A stretch of 64,000 nt of DNA, taken from contig CAWFQE010000007.1 in the NCBI GenBank assembly GCA_963817885.1, forward strand, positions 186,001 to 250,000, given 5' to 3'. A program made the position numbers and the translations under genes. Shown piece after piece: positions 43,728 through 53,014 of the stretch. Source of the stretch: CAVOHU01 sp963817885. Lineage in GTDB: Bacteria; Acidobacteriota; Vicinamibacteria; Vicinamibacterales; JAKQTR01. Position 1 is the first letter of the stretch; each line of letters opens with the position of its first letter. Under the pieces are notes generated by a model. The model was given only the letters and a program-made list of their open reading frames with translations, was not told where the DNA came from and made no database searches.

Positions 43728-45442
43728 TGGTGTCGTTTGTCTGGACCCACCTGGAGTGCGACGAGGCGGCGGTCCGGGCGCTGGCCGCGGCGGCGGGCGT
43801 CGATCCCCTGATCGCCCGCCTGCTCTCCCTGCGCGGCATCAACGACCCCGAGTCGGTGTCGCGTTTCCTGAATCCGGCGATCGATCAACTGCACGACCCG
43901 ATGCGGATGGCCGACATGGGCGTGGCGGTCGACCGCCTGCTGGCGGCGATTGCGCGCGGCGAGCAGATCGCGATCCACGGCGACTTCGACGTCGACGGCA
44001 TCACCTCCACCGTCATCCTCCGGCGGACGCTCGAGCTGCTCGGGGGCCGGGTGGTGCACTTCATTCCCGAGCGGGTTCGCGACGGGTACGGGCTCAACCT
44101 CGCCGCCGTCGAGCGCCTCCATGCCGAGGGCGCGGGCGTGATCGTGTCGGCCGACTGCGGGATTCGCGCCGTCGATGCCGCGCGCAGGGCCCGCGAGCTC
44201 GGGGTCGATCTGATCATCACGGATCACCACGAGCCTGACGATGAACTCCCGCCCGCCCTGGCCGTGATCAACCCCAAGCGGCTCGACTGCGGGTATCCGG
44301 AAAAGAACCTGGCCGGCGCCGGCGTCGCGCTGAAACTGGTGCAGGCGCTGTGCGAGCGCAGCGGAAAGAGCGCGTGGCTGCCCGGCTTCATCAAGCTGGC
44401 CGCCATGGGCACGCTGGCCGACGTGGTGCCGCTGACGGGCGAGAACCGGGTGATCGCCAAGCTCGGGCTCGACGGCCTCTCGCGCGGGCCCCACAAGGTG
44501 GGGCTGCGGATGCTGCTCGAAGCAGCCGGCCTCACCGACAAGCTGATCGACAGTTACCACGTCGCCTACATGCTCGCCCCGCGCGTGAACGCCGCCGGAC
44601 GCATGGGCACGCCGGACGTGGCGATGCGGCTGCTGCTGGCGTCGGACGAAGGCATGATCGACGAGGCGCGCGGGCTCGCGCAGCAGCTCAACCTCGAGAA
44701 CGACCGGCGCCGCCTCGAGGAACAGTCGATCACGGCCGAAGCGCGCAAGATCGTCGAGAGCGATCCGGACATCGGCGCGCAAGCGGTGCTGGTGGTGGGC
44801 GGCGCGAGCTGGCATCGCGGCGTCATCGGCATCGTCGCCTCGAAGCTGGTCGAGACGTTTCACCGGCCCGCCATCGTGCTGTCGGTGGATGGCGAGGTGG
44901 CGCACGGATCGTGTCGCAGCATCCCCGGTTTCGACATCCTCGCCGCGCTGCAGGCGTCCGGCGAAGAGCTGCTGAAGTTCGGCGGCCACAAGTCTGCCGC
45001 GGGACTCACCATCGAGACCTCGCGCATCAAGGCCTTCAGGCAGTCCATCAACCAGTTTGCCGGGGAACGGCTCGGGCCCGATGATCTGCGGCCGAGGCTG
45101 CGCATCGACGCGCCGCTCGGCTTCCGGTCGATCCGGGGCGACCTGGTGCAGGCCGTGGCGAAGCTGGCCCCCTTCGGCATCGGCAACCCCCGGCCGCTGT
45201 TCTACGCCCAGGGCGTCACCGTGGCCAACGGCCCGCGGCGCATCAAGGAGCGCCACCTGGCCATGACGCTGCGGCACGAAGGCGCCATCTTCCGGAGCAT
45301 CTTCTGGCGCGGGGGAGAGCGTGAAAGCCTCGTGTCGGCGGCCCGCGGCGGACTGGACGTCGCCTTCGGCCTCGATCAGAATACCTTCAACGGTGAGACG
45401 CGCGTCGAGCTCACCATCACCGACCTCCGGCCCAGCCGATAG
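43727..45442 (+). CDS. recJ: Single-stranded-DNA-specific exonuclease RecJ
   Basis: A 571-aa RecJ of the DHH phosphoesterase family, a 5'-3' ssDNA exonuclease in repair and recombination. Catalytic motifs: 'HGDFDVDGITST' (DxD), 'ADCGIRA', 'IITDHHEPDD' (DHH). DHHA1 motif 'GGHKSAAGLTIE' and a C-terminal OB-like domain are present. The ATG overlaps the accA stop (TGATG). It is followed within 9 bases by the LPS export gene fusion. Confidence 0.95.
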   Translation: MVSFVWTHLECDEAAVRALAAAAGVDPLIARLLSLRGINDPESVSRFLNPAIDQLHDPMRMADMGVAVDRLLAAIARGEQIAIHGDFDVDGITSTVILRRTLELLGGRVVHFIPERVRDGYGLNLAAVERLHAEGAGVIVSADCGIRAVDAARRARELGVDLIITDHHEPDDELPPALAVINPKRLDCGYPEKNLAGAGVALKLVQALCERSGKSAWLPGFIKLAAMGTLADVVPLTGENRVIAKLGLDGLSRGPHKVGLRMLLEAAGLTDKLIDSYHVAYMLAPRVNAAGRMGTPDVAMRLLLASDEGMIDEARGLAQQLNLENDRRRLEEQSITAEARKIVESDPDIGAQAVLVVGGASWHRGVIGIVASKLVETFHRPAIVLSVDGEVAHGSCRSIPGFDILAALQASGEELLKFGGHKSAAGLTIETSRIKAFRQSINQFAGERLGPDDLRPRLRIDAPLGFRSIRGDLVQAVAKLAPFGIGNPRPLFYAQGVTVANGPRRIKERHLAMTLRHEGAIFRSIFWRGGERESLVSAARGGLDVAFGLDQNTFNGETRVELTITDLRPSR

Positions 45443-45451
45443 AGCGCGCCG

Positions 45452-47581
45452 ATGAGCACGTGGCAGCGTCGAATCCGGTTCGGCATCGCGGCACTCGGCA
45501 TCGGATTCGCCGTGTTCGTCTACCTGTCGATTCGGAAGACCGCTCCGCCCTCCCGTCCCCCGAGCGTTGAGCGCCTGGATCCCACGGCATCGATGGAAGG
45601 GACCGGCGGCACCTCCCGCAAGCTCAAGGCTGACAAGGAGGACTATCGCGTTGACTACGAGAAGATCCTGAGCTACCCGGACGGCAGGCAGAAGCTTCTC
45701 AAGGTCAAAGTCTTCGTCGACCAGCGCGCCGGGCACAACTTCAACATCACGGGGCAGGAGGCGGAGGCCGTCGGCGAGAAGCAGGACCGGGTGCTGATCA
45801 AGGGGCAGGTCGAGTTCAGCTCGGACGATGGCCTCCAGGCGAAGACCGACGAAGCGACCTACGAGCAGGGCACCGGCATGATCCGGGCGCCCGGGCCGTT
45901 CCAGTTCACCCAGCGCGGCATGTCAGGCACCTCGGTCGGCATGACCTACGACAAGGCCGGCGACACCCTGTCGCTGCTCGAGAAGGTGGTGCTGAAATCG
46001 ACGCCCGACAAGCCGGGCGAGGACCCGATCGGGATCGAATCGGGATCGGCGATCTTCTCGCGTGGCGAGAACCAGATCGATTTCGACGGCACGTTCTCGG
46101 CGACGAGCGGCAAGCGCAAGTTCGACTCGGATTCCGCCACCGCACTGCTGGTCGACGACGGCTCCCGCATGCGGATGCTGGAGATGAGGGGACGGGCCCG
46201 CATCAGCGGGATAGGGGAGGGCGGGGGCGCCCTGAAGGACCTCGCCGCCGACACCATCAACATGGAGTTTCTCGACGACGGGCGAACGCTGTCGGGCGCG
46301 GTGCTGATCGGCGGGGCGGTCATCAAGCTGGGCGGCGAAGGCACCGCCGATCGGCGCTTCGGAGGCGAGTGGATCGACGTCAGGCTCGCGCCGGACGGGG
46401 TCACGGTGAACGGGCTCACGGCCCGCGGGAACGCGCTCCTGGAGTTGCCGGCCGAGAAGACGGATCCGGCCAGGACGATCCACGCCGACTCGGCCGCGGC
46501 CAAGGGCGAGCCGGGCAAGGGGCTGAACTCCGCCACCTTCTCCGACAACGTCGAGTACCGCGAAGCGGCGGCGGCAAAGCCGGGAGGGCAGCCGACCACC
46601 AGGGTGGCCCGCTCGAAGACCCTCACGGTGGCCGTGCAGCCCGGCTTCAGCGCGATCGATGACGCGCGCTTCGAGGGGGCGGTCCGCTTCGAGGACGGAC
46701 CGACCCGGGCGGCCGCCGGACAGGCGAGGTACTCGGTGCCCAAAGGCCTGCTGATCCTGGACGGCGTGGACTCGACGACCGGCCTGAAGCCCCGGGTCAA
46801 CGACGACCAGGTCTCCATCCAGGGCCAGCACGTGGAGGTCGCGCTCGCCGGCCGTAAGATCAACGCGCGCGGCGATGTCAGCAGCGTCATCCTTGGCACG
46901 TCTCCCTCAGCCGCCGCCGGCACGCGAACCGTCCATCGCCCGGCGATGCTCAAGGCGGACCAGTCGGTGTTCGCGACCTCAGGGACGATGGACTACGACG
47001 GCGTGTCCGGCAAGGCGATCTACGAGGGCAGCACCAGGTTGTGGCAGGGCGACACCGCGATCCAGGGGGAACGGCTCACGATGGACGACCAGAGCGGCGA
47101 TCTGACCGCGCACGGGTCGGTCCGAACGGTCTTCGTGATGGACCAGGAGGATGCCGCGACCAAGAAGACGACCCGGTCGCAGAGCGTGGGACGTGCCGAC
47201 GACATGAAGTACGAGGACGCGGTGCGCCGGTTGACGTATACGGGCGCCGCGCAGATGGGCGGGGTGCAGGGAGACCTGCGGGGCGACAAGATCGAGGTCT
47301 ACCTGAACGCGTCGGGCAACGAGATGGATCGGATCGAGGCGTACGCGAAGGTCACGCTCAAGTCCGAGGGGCGGACGGCGACCGGCGATCGGCTCACGTA
47401 TTTCTCGGCCGACGAGCGCTACGAGATGCTCGGCGCGCCGGTCAAGATCGTTGAAGAATGCCGCGAAACCATTGGGAGATCTTTGACTTTCTTCAGATCG
47501 GCTGATAGGATTCTGGTCGACGGAAGAGAGGAACGTCGCACTGAGACGAAGGGCGGCGCAAAGTGCGGGGAGCCGCGCTGA
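45452..47581 (+). CDS. lptCA: LptC-LptA fusion-like LPS transport protein
   Basis: A 709-aa protein with one N-terminal membrane helix (about 10-27), as in LptC, then about 650 residues of extended beta-jellyroll (OstA/LptA-like) repeats with recurring 'GxxxxYxxxxxxxxLxGxVxL' patterns. Typical LptC and LptA have about 190 and 185 residues, so this single chain could span the periplasm with several jellyroll modules. The next gene is lptB, 0 bases away, supporting LPS export. A separate lptA is not in the window. The N-terminal anchoring implies contact with the LptBFG complex. Confidence 0.8.
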   Translation: MSTWQRRIRFGIAALGIGFAVFVYLSIRKTAPPSRPPSVERLDPTASMEGTGGTSRKLKADKEDYRVDYEKILSYPDGRQKLLKVKVFVDQRAGHNFNITGQEAEAVGEKQDRVLIKGQVEFSSDDGLQAKTDEATYEQGTGMIRAPGPFQFTQRGMSGTSVGMTYDKAGDTLSLLEKVVLKSTPDKPGEDPIGIESGSAIFSRGENQIDFDGTFSATSGKRKFDSDSATALLVDDGSRMRMLEMRGRARISGIGEGGGALKDLAADTINMEFLDDGRTLSGAVLIGGAVIKLGGEGTADRRFGGEWIDVRLAPDGVTVNGLTARGNALLELPAEKTDPARTIHADSAAAKGEPGKGLNSATFSDNVEYREAAAAKPGGQPTTRVARSKTLTVAVQPGFSAIDDARFEGAVRFEDGPTRAAAGQARYSVPKGLLILDGVDSTTGLKPRVNDDQVSIQGQHVEVALAGRKINARGDVSSVILGTSPSAAAGTRTVHRPAMLKADQSVFATSGTMDYDGVSGKAIYEGSTRLWQGDTAIQGERLTMDDQSGDLTAHGSVRTVFVMDQEDAATKKTTRSQSVGRADDMKYEDAVRRLTYTGAAQMGGVQGDLRGDKIEVYLNASGNEMDRIEAYAKVTLKSEGRTATGDRLTYFSADERYEMLGAPVKIVEECRETIGRSLTFFRSADRILVDGREERRTETKGGAKCGEPR

Positions 47582-48307
47582 ATGGCCACCCTCCAAACAG
47601 ACGCACTCACCAAGTCATACGGCGGCCGCACGGTCGTCAAGGGCGTGTGCCTCGAAGTCGCTTCCGGGGAGGTCGTGGGTCTGCTCGGGCCCAACGGCGC
47701 CGGCAAGACGACCACCTTCTACATGGCGGTTGGCCTGACAGCCCCGGACTCGGGACGGGTCCTGCTCAACGGCGAGGATGTCACCGACGACCCGATGTAC
47801 ATCCGGGCGCGCAAGGGCATCGGCTACCTGCCCCAGGAGCCCTCGATCTTCAGGGGGCTGACCGTCGAACAGAACATCCTGGCAATCCTCGAGACGCTGG
47901 ACCTGTCCGCCTCGGCGCGCCGGGGGCGGTCGCGCGAGCTGCTGGCCGAGCTGAACCTGACGCCGCTGGCCGAAGCGCCGGCCTACACGCTCTCGGGCGG
48001 CGAGCGCCGGCGGGTCGAAATCACGCGCGCCCTGGTGATCTCGCCGCAGTTCATCCTGCTCGACGAACCGTTCGCGGGAATCGACCCGATTGCCGTCGGG
48101 GACATTCAGAAGATCATCTTTCATCTGAAGCAACGGGGCATCGGGGTGCTCATCACCGACCATAACGTCCGTGAGACCCTTCGCATCACGGATCGCGCAT
48201 ATATCGTGACCGACGGCGTGATCTTCCGGAGCGGCACGCCCGACAGTCTCGCGGCGGACGAGGAAGTCCGCCGGATTTACCTGGGGGCCGACTTCCGGCT
48301 GGACTGA
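47582..48307 (+). CDS. lptB: LPS export ABC transporter ATPase LptB
   Basis: A 241-aa ABC ATPase with Walker A GPNGAGKTT, signature LSGGERRR, Walker B 'FILLDEPFAGIDPIAV' and H-loop 'LITDHNVRETL'. The 'FAGIDP' and 'DHNVRETL' stretches are diagnostic of LptB. It powers extraction of lipopolysaccharide by LptFG and transfer to LptC/LptA. It directly abuts the lptCA stop and is followed by rpoN, the widespread lptB-rpoN-hpf order. Confidence 0.96.
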   Translation: MATLQTDALTKSYGGRTVVKGVCLEVASGEVVGLLGPNGAGKTTTFYMAVGLTAPDSGRVLLNGEDVTDDPMYIRARKGIGYLPQEPSIFRGLTVEQNILAILETLDLSASARRGRSRELLAELNLTPLAEAPAYTLSGGERRRVEITRALVISPQFILLDEPFAGIDPIAVGDIQKIIFHLKQRGIGVLITDHNVRETLRITDRAYIVTDGVIFRSGTPDSLAADEEVRRIYLGADFRLD

Positions 48308-48342
48308 GAGCCCGAGGCGGCACTACACTCGCGAAAGCGGCC

Positions 48343-49776
48343 ATGGCAATTCAGCAGAAGCTCCACACCAAGCTCGTTCAGAAACTGATTCTGACGCCCT
48401 CACTCCAGCAGGCGATCAAGCTGCTGCCGATGTCGACGCTCGAACTGGCCGATCTTCTCAACCAGGAGGTCGTCGAGAACCCGTTGCTCGAGGAGGTCCC
48501 GACCGAGGATCTGCAACCGTCGGACCCGGCCCTGACCGTGGACAAGCCGGAGGGTGACACGCAGACGCCGGCGGCAAGCTCGGACCCCTGGAACGACAGC
48601 GACTACGAGTACTTCTTCGGCGAGTACCTGGACGACGGCTACCGGCCCCGGACGCAGCAGGAAGTCAAGGAACTCCCGCCCATCGAGAACACGCTCTCCT
48701 CGGCCACCTCGCTCGCCGACCACCTGATGTGGCAGCTCTCGCTGCAGAGCGACGACGGGGTCGTGCGCGAGATCGGGGGGGCCATCATCGGCAACCTGGA
48801 CGACGACGGGTACCTGGTCGCCTCGGTTGACGAGATCGCCGCCATGGGCAACTGGCCGGTCGACGAGGTCGAACGGGTGCTCAGGCTGGTCCAGAGCTTC
48901 GACCCGATCGGCGTGGCGGCGCGCGACCTCCAGGAGTGCCTGTGGCTCCAGTTGCGCCAGCTCGGCCAGGAAGCGACGCCCGCCGAGAAGATCGTGACCG
49001 AGCACCTGCGGCTGCTGCAGAACCACCAGATCCCGGAGCTGGCGCGCAAGCTCGGCATGACCATCGACGAGCTGAAGCCGCACATCGAGACCATTCGCCA
49101 TCTCGATCCGAAGCCGGGCAGTCACTACAACCGGACCGACTCGCACTACGTGATCCCGGACGTGTACGTGATCAAGGTCGAGGACCAGTACGTCGCAGCC
49201 CTGAACGAGGAGGGACTCCCCCAGCTCCGTATCAGCCCCGTCTACCGGCGCCTGCTGGACAAGGGCGCCGAGAACACCGACGAGACCCGCGCCTACGTGA
49301 AGGACAAGTTCCGCTCGGCGCTCTGGCTGATCAAGTCGGTGGAACAGCGGCAACGGACCATCCACAAGGTCGCGACCAGCATCATCAACTTCCAGCGCGA
49401 CTTCCTCGACCACGGCATCGAACACCTGCGGCCCCTGGTGCTGAGGGACGTGGCCAACGACATCGGCATGCACGAGTCGACGGTCAGCCGCGTGGTGACC
49501 AACAAGTACATGCACACGCCCCAGGGCGTGTTCGAGATGAAGTATTTCTTCCACAGCGGGATCAGCAGTTCGTACGGCGAGAGCGTGTCGTCGGTGACCA
49601 TCAAGCAGCGCATCCGGAAGATCATCGAGGCTGAGGATCCCCGCAAGCCGCTCAGCGACTCGAAGATCGTCAGCATGCTGCACAAGGAGGGGCTGGTCCT
49701 GGCGCGGCGCACGATCGCCAAGTACCGCGAGGAACTGAAGATCCCCACCTCCAACCAGCGCAAGGTGCTGTACTGA
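48343..49776 (+). CDS. rpoN: RNA polymerase sigma-54 factor
   Basis: A 477-aa RpoN. The N-terminal activator region 'QKLILTPSLQQAIKLLPMSTLEL' is Gln/Leu-rich. An acidic region follows (about 45-110), then the core-binding domain and the helix-turn-helix ('MHESTVSRVVTNKYMHTPQGVFEMKYFF'). The C-terminal RpoN box 'ARRTIAKYREELKIP' recognises the -24 element. It is of the usual length. No bEBP activator is in the window. Confidence 0.97.
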   Translation: MAIQQKLHTKLVQKLILTPSLQQAIKLLPMSTLELADLLNQEVVENPLLEEVPTEDLQPSDPALTVDKPEGDTQTPAASSDPWNDSDYEYFFGEYLDDGYRPRTQQEVKELPPIENTLSSATSLADHLMWQLSLQSDDGVVREIGGAIIGNLDDDGYLVASVDEIAAMGNWPVDEVERVLRLVQSFDPIGVAARDLQECLWLQLRQLGQEATPAEKIVTEHLRLLQNHQIPELARKLGMTIDELKPHIETIRHLDPKPGSHYNRTDSHYVIPDVYVIKVEDQYVAALNEEGLPQLRISPVYRRLLDKGAENTDETRAYVKDKFRSALWLIKSVEQRQRTIHKVATSIINFQRDFLDHGIEHLRPLVLRDVANDIGMHESTVSRVVTNKYMHTPQGVFEMKYFFHSGISSSYGESVSSVTIKQRIRKIIEAEDPRKPLSDSKIVSMLHKEGLVLARRTIAKYREELKIPTSNQRKVLY

Positions 49777-49784
49777 GGGATTCC

Positions 49785-50330
49785 ATGCGCCTCGTCATGA
49801 CCGGAAGGCATGTCGACCTGAACCCCGCACTGCGCCGGACCGCCGAGCGCAGGCTTGAAAAGCTGGACCTCCTGCTGCACGGCGGCATCGTGTCGGGACA
49901 GGTGATCCTGTCGATCGAGAAATACCGTCACGTGGTCGAGATCATCGTGCACGTGCGCGGGGATCACATGCTCCGCGCCGTCGCCGCGTCAACGGCCTGG
50001 CCGACCGCGCTCACCGACGCGCTCGAGAAGCTCACCCAGCAGGCCCAGAAGCTCAAGGGCAAGTGGGAGGTCCGCGTGCGGGAGGCTCGCACCAGCAAGC
50101 GGGTGCCGGCCGCCAGGCCGCCCCGGATGCCCGGTGCGGCGGCACGCCGACGCCGAATCGTGAAGGCCGCGCGCTACGAAGTCAAACCCATGGGCCTCGA
50201 GGAAGCAGCGCAGGGCGTCGGCACGACGCCCGACGCGTTCGTCGTCTTCCGCAACACCGAGACCGACGCCATCAACGTGCTGTACCGGCGCAAGAGCGGT
50301 GACCTGGGGCTGATTGAGCCGGAGGCCTAA
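49785..50330 (+). CDS. hpf: Long-form ribosome hibernation promoting factor
   Basis: A 181-aa long HPF. The N-terminal S30AE domain begins 'MRLVMTGRHVDLNPALRRTAERRLEKLD'. A basic linker (about 95-125) is followed by a C-terminal dimerisation domain ('VKPMGLEEAA... DAFVVFRNTETDAINVLYRRKSGDLGLIEP'), as in proteins that form 100S ribosome dimers. It is immediately downstream of rpoN, the classical position. In E. coli the short HPF occurs; the long form is the norm in many other phyla. Confidence 0.94.
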   Translation: MRLVMTGRHVDLNPALRRTAERRLEKLDLLLHGGIVSGQVILSIEKYRHVVEIIVHVRGDHMLRAVAASTAWPTALTDALEKLTQQAQKLKGKWEVRVREARTSKRVPAARPPRMPGAAARRRRIVKAARYEVKPMGLEEAAQGVGTTPDAFVVFRNTETDAINVLYRRKSGDLGLIEPEA

Positions 50331-50370
50331 GGCGGACCCGGGCCGAAGCCTCGGACGCTACGTCCAACAG

Positions 50371-51378
50371 ATGCCAGCCGCCTCGCTCAACGTGACCGTC
50401 GGCGCTCTGCTGCGCGCCCGCGTCGAGGTGCTCAACCTCGGACTCGAACTCGTCGCCGGCGAGAACGGGCTCGAGCGCCTGATCACCAGCCCCCGCGTGC
50501 AGAAAACCGGCCTCGCGCTCGCCGGCTTCGATGTGTACCTGCAGCCGGGGCGCGTCCTGATCTTCGGCCAGAGCGAGCTCGGCTACCTGCGCAGCCTGCC
50601 GGCCGACGCCTGCCACGCCTCGTTGTTGCGCGCGTTCAGCCATCCCATCCCGTGCGTGATCGTGACCGGCGGGCAGCTCGTGCCCGACGAGGTGAAGGAG
50701 GAAGCCACCCGCGCGGCCGTGCCCGTGCTGGCCACCTCGCTGGCCACCCCCGTCCTCATCACGAAGCTCGAGGGCTTCCTCGAGGACATCCTCGCCGAGC
50801 GGACGATCCTCCATGCCGTGCTCATGGACATCCTGGGACTGGGCGTCCTCATCGCCGGCGAGAGCGGGATCGGCAAGAGCGAGTGCGCGCTGGATCTGGT
50901 TCTGCGGGGGCATCGGCTGGTGGCTGACGACGCGGTCGAAGTGCACCGGCGCGCGGAATCGGTGCTGATCGGCACGTGCCCCGACCTGACCCGGCATCAC
51001 ATGGAAATCCGGGGCCTGGGCCTGATCAACGTCAGGGACCTCTTCGGGGTCGCCTCGACCAGGACCTCGAAGCGCGTCGAGCTGGTCGTCAGGCTCGAGC
51101 GCTGGGAGCCCGGTCGCGAATACGAGCGGCTGGGGCTCGACGACCGGTTCGAAGAGGTGCTCGGGCTCCGCATTCCGCTCATCACGATGCCGGTGGCGCC
51201 GGGCCGGAGCCTGGCAAACCTGGTGGAGGTGGCGGCGCGCAATCAGCTGCTGCGGACCCGCGGACACCATGCGGCGCGCAAGCTGGTGGCCCGGATCGAT
51301 CGTCAGCTCCGGCAGGCCGAGGACACGATGCAGGACTCCGACGAGACGCCGGACGACCGGGACCAGGAGGACGGGTGA
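50371..51378 (+). CDS. hprK: HPr kinase/phosphorylase
   Basis: A 335-aa HprK, which phosphorylates and dephosphorylates Ser46 of HPr. It has the N-terminal DRTGG-like domain, then the P-loop 'GESGIGKSECALDL', the HPrK/P signature 'EIRGLGLINVRDLFG', and 'RLERW...ITMPVAPGRSLANLVEVAARNQLLR'. The ATG at 50371 was preferred to an in-frame TTG at 50314 inside hpf. The stop overlaps the rapZ start (TGATG). The cognate HPr is encoded 1.4 kb downstream with Ser46 present. Confidence 0.94.
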   Translation: MPAASLNVTVGALLRARVEVLNLGLELVAGENGLERLITSPRVQKTGLALAGFDVYLQPGRVLIFGQSELGYLRSLPADACHASLLRAFSHPIPCVIVTGGQLVPDEVKEEATRAAVPVLATSLATPVLITKLEGFLEDILAERTILHAVLMDILGLGVLIAGESGIGKSECALDLVLRGHRLVADDAVEVHRRAESVLIGTCPDLTRHHMEIRGLGLINVRDLFGVASTRTSKRVELVVRLERWEPGREYERLGLDDRFEEVLGLRIPLITMPVAPGRSLANLVEVAARNQLLRTRGHHAARKLVARIDRQLRQAEDTMQDSDETPDDRDQEDG

Positions 51379-52290
51379 TGCCGCCGAAAGCGCAGCAGGG
51401 CGCCGAGAAGGGCCCCGGCCTGTCGCGCTTCGTCATCCTCACCGGGCTGTCGGGTGCCGGAAAGTCGCAGGCGATCCGGGCGCTCGAGGACCTGGGCTAC
51501 TTCTGCGTCGACAACCTGCCGACGATGCTGATCCCGACGCTGGCCGAGCTGGCCGGGCGGGCCGGGCTCCGACTTCGAGAAGGTCGCCATCGTCGTGGAC
51601 GTCCGGGAGGGGTCGTTCCTGTCGCAGTTTCCCGGCGTGCTCCGGAAACTGCGGCGCCAGCGCACGGTCAGGCCATCGGTCATCTTCCTCGAAGCGGGCG
51701 ATGCCACCCTGGTCCGGCGCTTCAGCGAGACACGGCGGCCGCATCCCCTCGCGCCGAACCGCCCCATCCGGGAAGGAATCCGGGAGGAGCGGCGGAAGCT
51801 CGCGCCCATCCGCCGCATGGCCGATCAGATCGTCGACACCAGCCGCCTGACCGTGCACGAGCTGCGCGACGTCTTCATGGAGATGTCGAGCGGCAACGGA
51901 CAGGGCCGGCGCCTGCTGGTGACCGTGCTGAGCTTCGGATTCAAGCACGGCCTGCCGCTCGAGTCGGACCTGGTCTTCGACGTGCGCTTCCTCCCGAATC
52001 CTCATTTCGTCCGCGGATTGCGGGCGCTGACGGGCAAGGATGCCCACGTGGCGCAGTTCATGGAGGCGCACCCCGAGACCTCGCGCGCGGTCGACCAGTT
52101 CGTGTCCCTGCTCGAGTACCTCGTCCCGCGGTACATTGGAGAGGGCAAGAGCTACCTCACGGTGTCGATCGGGTGCACGGGCGGGCAGCACCGATCCGTC
52201 TACGTGGCCGAAGCGATCCGGCGCGCGCTGTCGGCTCCGGCCGGCGTGCTGGTCCGGGTGCGCCATCGCGACCTCGGGCCCACCGGGTGA
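51378..52290 (+). pseudogene. rapZ: RNase adapter/nucleotide-binding RapZ, interrupted by a +1 frameshift
   Basis: The first frame from ATG 51378 carries 'RFVILTGLSGAGKSQAIRALEDLGYFCVDNLP' (P-loop) to 'TLAELAGRAG'. The family sequence resumes one frame over as 'SDFEKVAIVVDVREG' and continues to 52290 with the RapZ C-terminal 'SFGFKHGLPLESDLVFDVRFLPNPHF' and 'GCTGGQHRSVYVAE'. Removing one base in GGGC at about 51564-51567 yields 303 aa, a normal RapZ size. No other stop occurs. As in mutS, this may be a base-call/assembly error. RapZ/YvcJ proteins bind NTP and, in enterics, direct GlmZ decay. Confidence 0.9.
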
Positions 52291-52323
52291 GACGGGCAGT
52301 CGTCGCATGAGAGGGGAGGGCCT

Positions 52324-52734
52324 GTGATTGGAGTGGTGGTCGTCACGCACGGCCAGCTGGCCACCGAGCTGTTGAACGCGGCCGAGGCGATCGTCGGCGA
52401 TCTGCCGCAGTTTGCCGCCGTGTCGATCGGCTGGCACGACGATGCCGACGATGCCCGGGAGGAGATCCGGCAGGCCATCGGGCGCGTGCAGGCGGACGGC
52501 GGCGTGCTCATCCTGACCGACATGTTCGGCGGAACGCCGGCGAACCTGGGGATGACCTTCCTCGAGCCGAACAAGGTCGAGGTGATCACCGGCGTCAACC
52601 TGCCGATGCTCATCAAGCTGACCAGCCTGAAGAGCTCGCAGGACCTGCTCGGCGTCGCGCGGGAGATGCGCGAACACGGCCGGAACGCCATCTGGGTGGC
52701 CTCCGACCTGCTGCACGGCGAGGCCAAGGGCTGA
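52324..52734 (+). CDS. Mannose-family PTS EIIA domain protein
   Basis: A 136-aa single-domain EIIA of the mannose family with phosphorylatable His9 in 'VVTHGQLA', then 'GVLILTDMFGGTPANLG' and 'VITGVNLPMLIKL'. GTG start. It sits between rapZ and ptsH with no EIIB, EIIC or EIID, so it is a regulatory EIIA, not part of a permease. In delta-proteobacteria and others a similar gene replaces PtsN. Phosphate comes from HPr encoded downstream. Confidence 0.92.
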   Translation: MIGVVVVTHGQLATELLNAAEAIVGDLPQFAAVSIGWHDDADDAREEIRQAIGRVQADGGVLILTDMFGGTPANLGMTFLEPNKVEVITGVNLPMLIKLTSLKSSQDLLGVAREMREHGRNAIWVASDLLHGEAKG

Positions 52735-52735
52735 C

Positions 52736-53014
52736 ATGGAATCGCGATCCATCGAGGTCCGGAACCCGCTGGGGCTGCATGCCCGGGCGGCCGCCAAGTT
52801 CGTGCACGCCGCCACGGCGTTCGAATCGCACATCACGGTGGCGCGCGGCGAGCGGATCATGGACGGCAAGAGCATCCTGGGCATTCTCCTGTTGTCGGCG
52901 TCGCGGGGGACGCCGATCACCATTGCGGCGACGGGGCGCGACGAACGCGAGGCCGTCGACGCCCTCTGCCGGCTGGTCGAATCGGGATTTGGCGAGGGAC
53001 CGTGGAGCGCTTGA
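52736..53014 (+). CDS. ptsH: Phosphocarrier protein HPr
   Basis: A 92-aa HPr with His15 (GLHARAAAKF, the EI phosphorylation site) and Ser46 (MDGKSILGILLL, the HprK site). The presence of both sites is consistent with the upstream hprK. It is 1 base after the EIIA stop and overlaps the EI start by 13 bases. Confidence 0.96.
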   Translation: MESRSIEVRNPLGLHARAAAKFVHAATAFESHITVARGERIMDGKSILGILLLSASRGTPITIAATGRDEREAVDALCRLVESGFGEGPWSA

